A stretch of 17,204 bases of DNA, taken from the NCBI GenBank assembly GCA_026770615.1, contig MU631484.1:233547-250750 (forward strand), read 5' to 3'. Below are positions 16,801 to 17,204 of this stretch, one piece after another. This DNA comes from Pavlovales sp. CCMP2436 (lineage: Eukaryota > Haptophyta > Pavlovophyceae > Pavlovales). The notes under the pieces are model-generated. The model searched no databases. It worked only from the letters and a program-made list of their open reading frames with translations, and was not told where the DNA came from. The position numbers were made by a program, and so were the translations under genes. How positions within the stretch are numbered: position 1 is the stretch's first letter; each line of letters opens with the position of its first letter.

Positions 16801-17180
16801 CTGTGGATTGATTATGCCACACAATAGACGCACACAATCACGTGACCAGCCACCTGATGTGTTTTCGTCAATTTGTTAAAGGTAAGTCAACTAAAGTATA
16901 ATGCGCATCCAGATACCCACCTCCACAACCCCTGCTAAAAAATTTCATTTTTAATTTATATATATCTTATTCCGCTCGAGACCCCTCGTCGTCGTCGGTT
17001 CATAACGACGTCACTCCGAAGAGTCAACCCGCCGTGCCAGTAGGTACCTCCATTTGAATGAATTTTTACCCTGCTCAGCGACGTGCCCTCGTCGAACGGA
17101 AGTCCCGTGCGCAGCCCACGCTGCGCGGCGGCGGCAAGAACATCGGCGCGGAGTGCTCCTACATGCTGCGCCGCCGCCTC
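10810..17180 (-). CDS. Slo/BK-like potassium channel, C-terminal RCK2 part (5' end off window)
   Basis: Cytoplasmic gating-ring portion of a ligand-gated K+ channel. Exons (high to low): 17180-17070, 16567-16490, 16173-16067, 15858-15787, 15029-14977 (uncertain), 14803-14724, 14450-14338, 14146-14053, 13818-13632, 13113-13007, 12402-12259, 12002-11922, 11798-11745 and 11085-10810 (stop TGA). This gives about 518 residues. Key words in order: AGHVIVCGALSALPPLMRAF, YTLVMLHHDRAAFEATLHRL, YADLVRAGAETAVATVFLAG, DERLFDASAV, VVELTNEFSTKLL, WPLFASGRVYYSSVLDSLL, QAFFNPGMLRLLNQ, YAELFERMAAEGK, VCLGLYREAGHHGCPLPFVY and NAGDRVYVLD. Order and content follow the Slo1 RCK2 domain and tail. The transmembrane part and RCK1 must lie beyond 17204. 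No poly-Asp calcium bowl is seen; a low-complexity Gly/Ala/Pro insert of about 140 residues lies there. The tail ends in an acidic EEEEML. Introns after 16490 and 12259 appear to use GC donors. The weakest join is 15787/15029/14803. Confidence 0.75.
11190..11265 (+). repeat. Dispersed repeat family A, copy in the last channel intron
   Basis: Contains GGCACGCAGCAGGCAATGGG, GCGCTCAGACCAGCACAAC and CAGTCAGTCGCCAGCTTGAA. It lies in the 659-bp intron 11086-11744, which is otherwise made of family D and C copies. Confidence 0.8.
11474..11583 (+). repeat. Dispersed repeat family D, copy 1
   Basis: Shares CGGCTCAG, GGTTCA, CATCAGACAT and AGTCCTGGC, in order, with 16711-16793, in the same orientation. 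The two are in different introns of the channel gene. Confidence 0.7.
11619..11735 (+). repeat. Dispersed repeat family C, copy 2
   Basis: Close match to 5242-5364 (CCTGACAGGTCTCTACCGGA, GGATCAAGGGACCTTTGCAG). It ends about 10 bp from the splice donor after the exon at 11745-11798. Confidence 0.8.
12041..12100 (+). repeat. Short tandem repeat, 13-14 bp unit
   Basis: About five degenerate units of TACAAAGGGACGT lie in the channel intron between exons 12259-12402 and 11922-12002. Confidence 0.85.
12171..12246 (+). repeat. Dispersed repeat family B, copy 2
   Basis: ACTAATGAAGGGGAGTTCTG and CGGATCTTAGCGCTCCGACG match 7141-7215 of the chitinase intron. The copy lies just downstream (on the minus strand) of the GC donor after exon 12259-12402. 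Confidence 0.8.
12485..12505 (-). repeat. Partial copy of the start of exon 12259-12402
   Basis: On the minus strand TGACGGCAGGCGAAGGGCAA resembles the acceptor and first bases of the real exon (GAACGGTAG then GCGAAGGGTGC at 12410-12392). It lies about 90 bp upstream in the preceding intron and has no open continuation. Confidence 0.6.
12569..12906 (-). repeat. Degenerate copies of the end of exon 13007-13113
   Basis: The real exon ends with AFGPDAQRRQ followed by GTACGC. Three further copies of the exon end plus the following bases lie downstream in the intron, at about 12845-12906 (encoding GSPAQTLAFGPDAQRRQ), 12714-12749 (PDAQRRQ plus GTAC) and 12569-12605 (QAFGHNKQRRQ). Purine-rich (AAG)n tracts separate them. 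The first two lack an evident acceptor. The last has a CAG before it but would shift the frame if spliced in. Confidence 0.7.
13321..13611 (-). repeat. Degenerate copies of the start of exon 13007-13113
   Basis: The word CCGCCAGCCGATGCTGCCGC (+ strand), at the start of the real exon (about 13092-13117), recurs in whole or part at 13321-13335, 13372-13398, 13484-13507, 13535-13556 and 13590-13602, and ends exon 13632-13818. A larger unit including GCGTTATGGAT, CAAATA and GCTTACCGCCAGCCGAT repeats at about 13338-13391 and 13558-13606. Confidence 0.75.
13851..13877 (-). repeat. Partial copy of the start of exon 13632-13818
   Basis: CATGTAACCGTTGCTTCCCTGCATAAA (+ strand) matches the acceptor and first bases of the real exon at about 13789-13827, with an internal gap. 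It sits directly upstream of that exon in the preceding intron. Confidence 0.6.
14217..14284 (+). repeat. Dispersed repeat family E, copy 2
   Basis: Reverse complement of 10331-10412. It lies in the channel intron 14147-14337. Confidence 0.85.
14621..14640 (-). repeat. Partial copy of the end of exon 14724-14803
   Basis: GCTCACCACCCAGTGCG (+ strand) is identical to the 3' end plus donor of the exon at 14719-14735, and lies about 95 bp downstream in the following intron. Confidence 0.75.
15111..15402 (-). repeat. Three copies of the start of exon 14977-15029
   Basis: TAGGGCGCCCGCCGCCTGTC plus AAAGAAGCGGG, the exon start with its acceptor (real copy at about 15015-15044), recurs at 15111-15141, 15227-15252 and 15377-15402 inside the upstream intron. 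The copies are separated by long poly-T tracts. A larger unit including CAACAATAACAATAAGAA repeats at about 15250-15330 and 15400-15480. Confidence 0.8.
15625..15642 (-). repeat. Partial copy of the end of exon 15787-15858
   Basis: CTCCTGCCCGGCGAGGAA (+ strand) resembles the exon end plus donor at about 15783-15799 (CTCACCTGCCGGCGAGGAA). It lies downstream in the following intron. Confidence 0.5.
15878..15929 (+). repeat. 26-bp tandem duplication
   Basis: ATTCGAGATCACATG followed by CCAAAAGGAAC occurs twice in tandem (15878-15903, 15904-15929). Next to it, CAGGCCAAGTTGCTATGCG (15942-15960) is an inverted copy of the exon start at 15844-15863. Confidence 0.8.
16251..16289 (+). repeat. Inverted copy of the end of exon 16490-16567
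   Basis: TGCCGCCGCTCATGCGTGCA and the following ATCGCAGCCATGTCCACAG on the + strand match minus-strand exon bases at about 16490-16527, with a handful of changes. The copy is in the following intron in the opposite orientation. The same word is in AP2 intron 1 at 1530-1562. Confidence 0.8.
16300..16400 (+). repeat. CA/CG dinucleotide-rich tract
   Basis: Runs of ACACGC and ACGCACAC words form a degenerate microsatellite in the channel intron 16174-16489. Confidence 0.8.
16655..16857 (-). repeat. Two copies of the start of exon 16490-16567
   Basis: On the minus strand, the acceptor plus GTGGCTGGTCACGTGATTGTG-like exon start (encoding VAGHVIVC) occurs at about 16828-16857 and 16655-16687, upstream of the true copy (16539-16571, IAGHVIVCG). 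Both extra copies hit stop codons soon after the match ends. Between them is a family D repeat (16711-16793). Confidence 0.8.
16711..16793 (+). repeat. Dispersed repeat family D, copy 2
   Basis: Matches 11474-11583, with gaps, in the same orientation. Confidence 0.65.
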
Positions 17181-17204
17181 CTGCGGGTTCGGAGTTGTAT
17201 CAAA

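Noticed and set aside
1..17204. tRNA or rRNA genes
   Set aside because: No tRNA-like B-box with matching acceptor stem and no rRNA-like conserved block was recognised by eye. A tRNAscan run would be the decisive check.

Overview
The window comes from a eukaryotic nuclear genome. Every convincing protein is split by short introns (about 85-130 bp, a few of 290-660 bp). Exons are GC-rich, while introns and spacers are full of simple repeats, poly-T tracts and dispersed repeats. Extensin-like Ser/Pro linkers, AP2 domains in a non-plant architecture and several apparent GC-AG introns suggest a GC-rich single-celled alga or related protist. A haptophyte-like organism is my best guess, but nothing in the window settles the taxon.

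Layout: (1) 210-3656, + strand: a four-exon, 976-residue protein with three AP2/ERF-type DNA-binding domains, a coiled coil, an in-phase 41-residue repeat and a C-terminal SANT/Myb-like domain, probably a transcription factor. (2) 3657-5650: a spacer between two convergent genes, filled with dispersed repeats and an AT-rich foldback region. (3) 10055-5651, - strand: a ten-exon, 1001-residue protein that reads in frame as signal peptide, copper monooxygenase (LPMO) with N-terminal histidine, Ser/Pro linker, CBM2-like module, Ser/Pro linker, complete GH18 chitinase, Ser/Pro linker, one transmembrane helix and a short tail. (4) 10056-10809: spacer. (5) 17180-10810, - strand: the C-terminal part (RCK2 domain to stop) of a Slo/BK-like potassium channel in about 14 exons; its pore-forming N-terminal half lies beyond the right edge.

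The strongest novelty is gene 3. It looks like a self-contained, cell-surface chitin-degrading machine that joins an oxidative enzyme, a binding module and a hydrolase in one membrane-anchored chain. The second is structural: introns of the channel gene repeatedly carry degenerate partial copies of the adjacent exon edges (splice site plus 10-45 bp of exon). One exon piece also appears inverted in the next intron, and again about 15 kb away in intron 1 of the AP2 gene.

The three genes have no evident shared pathway. All exon models were made by eye from splice sites, reading phase and domain continuity, without transcripts.
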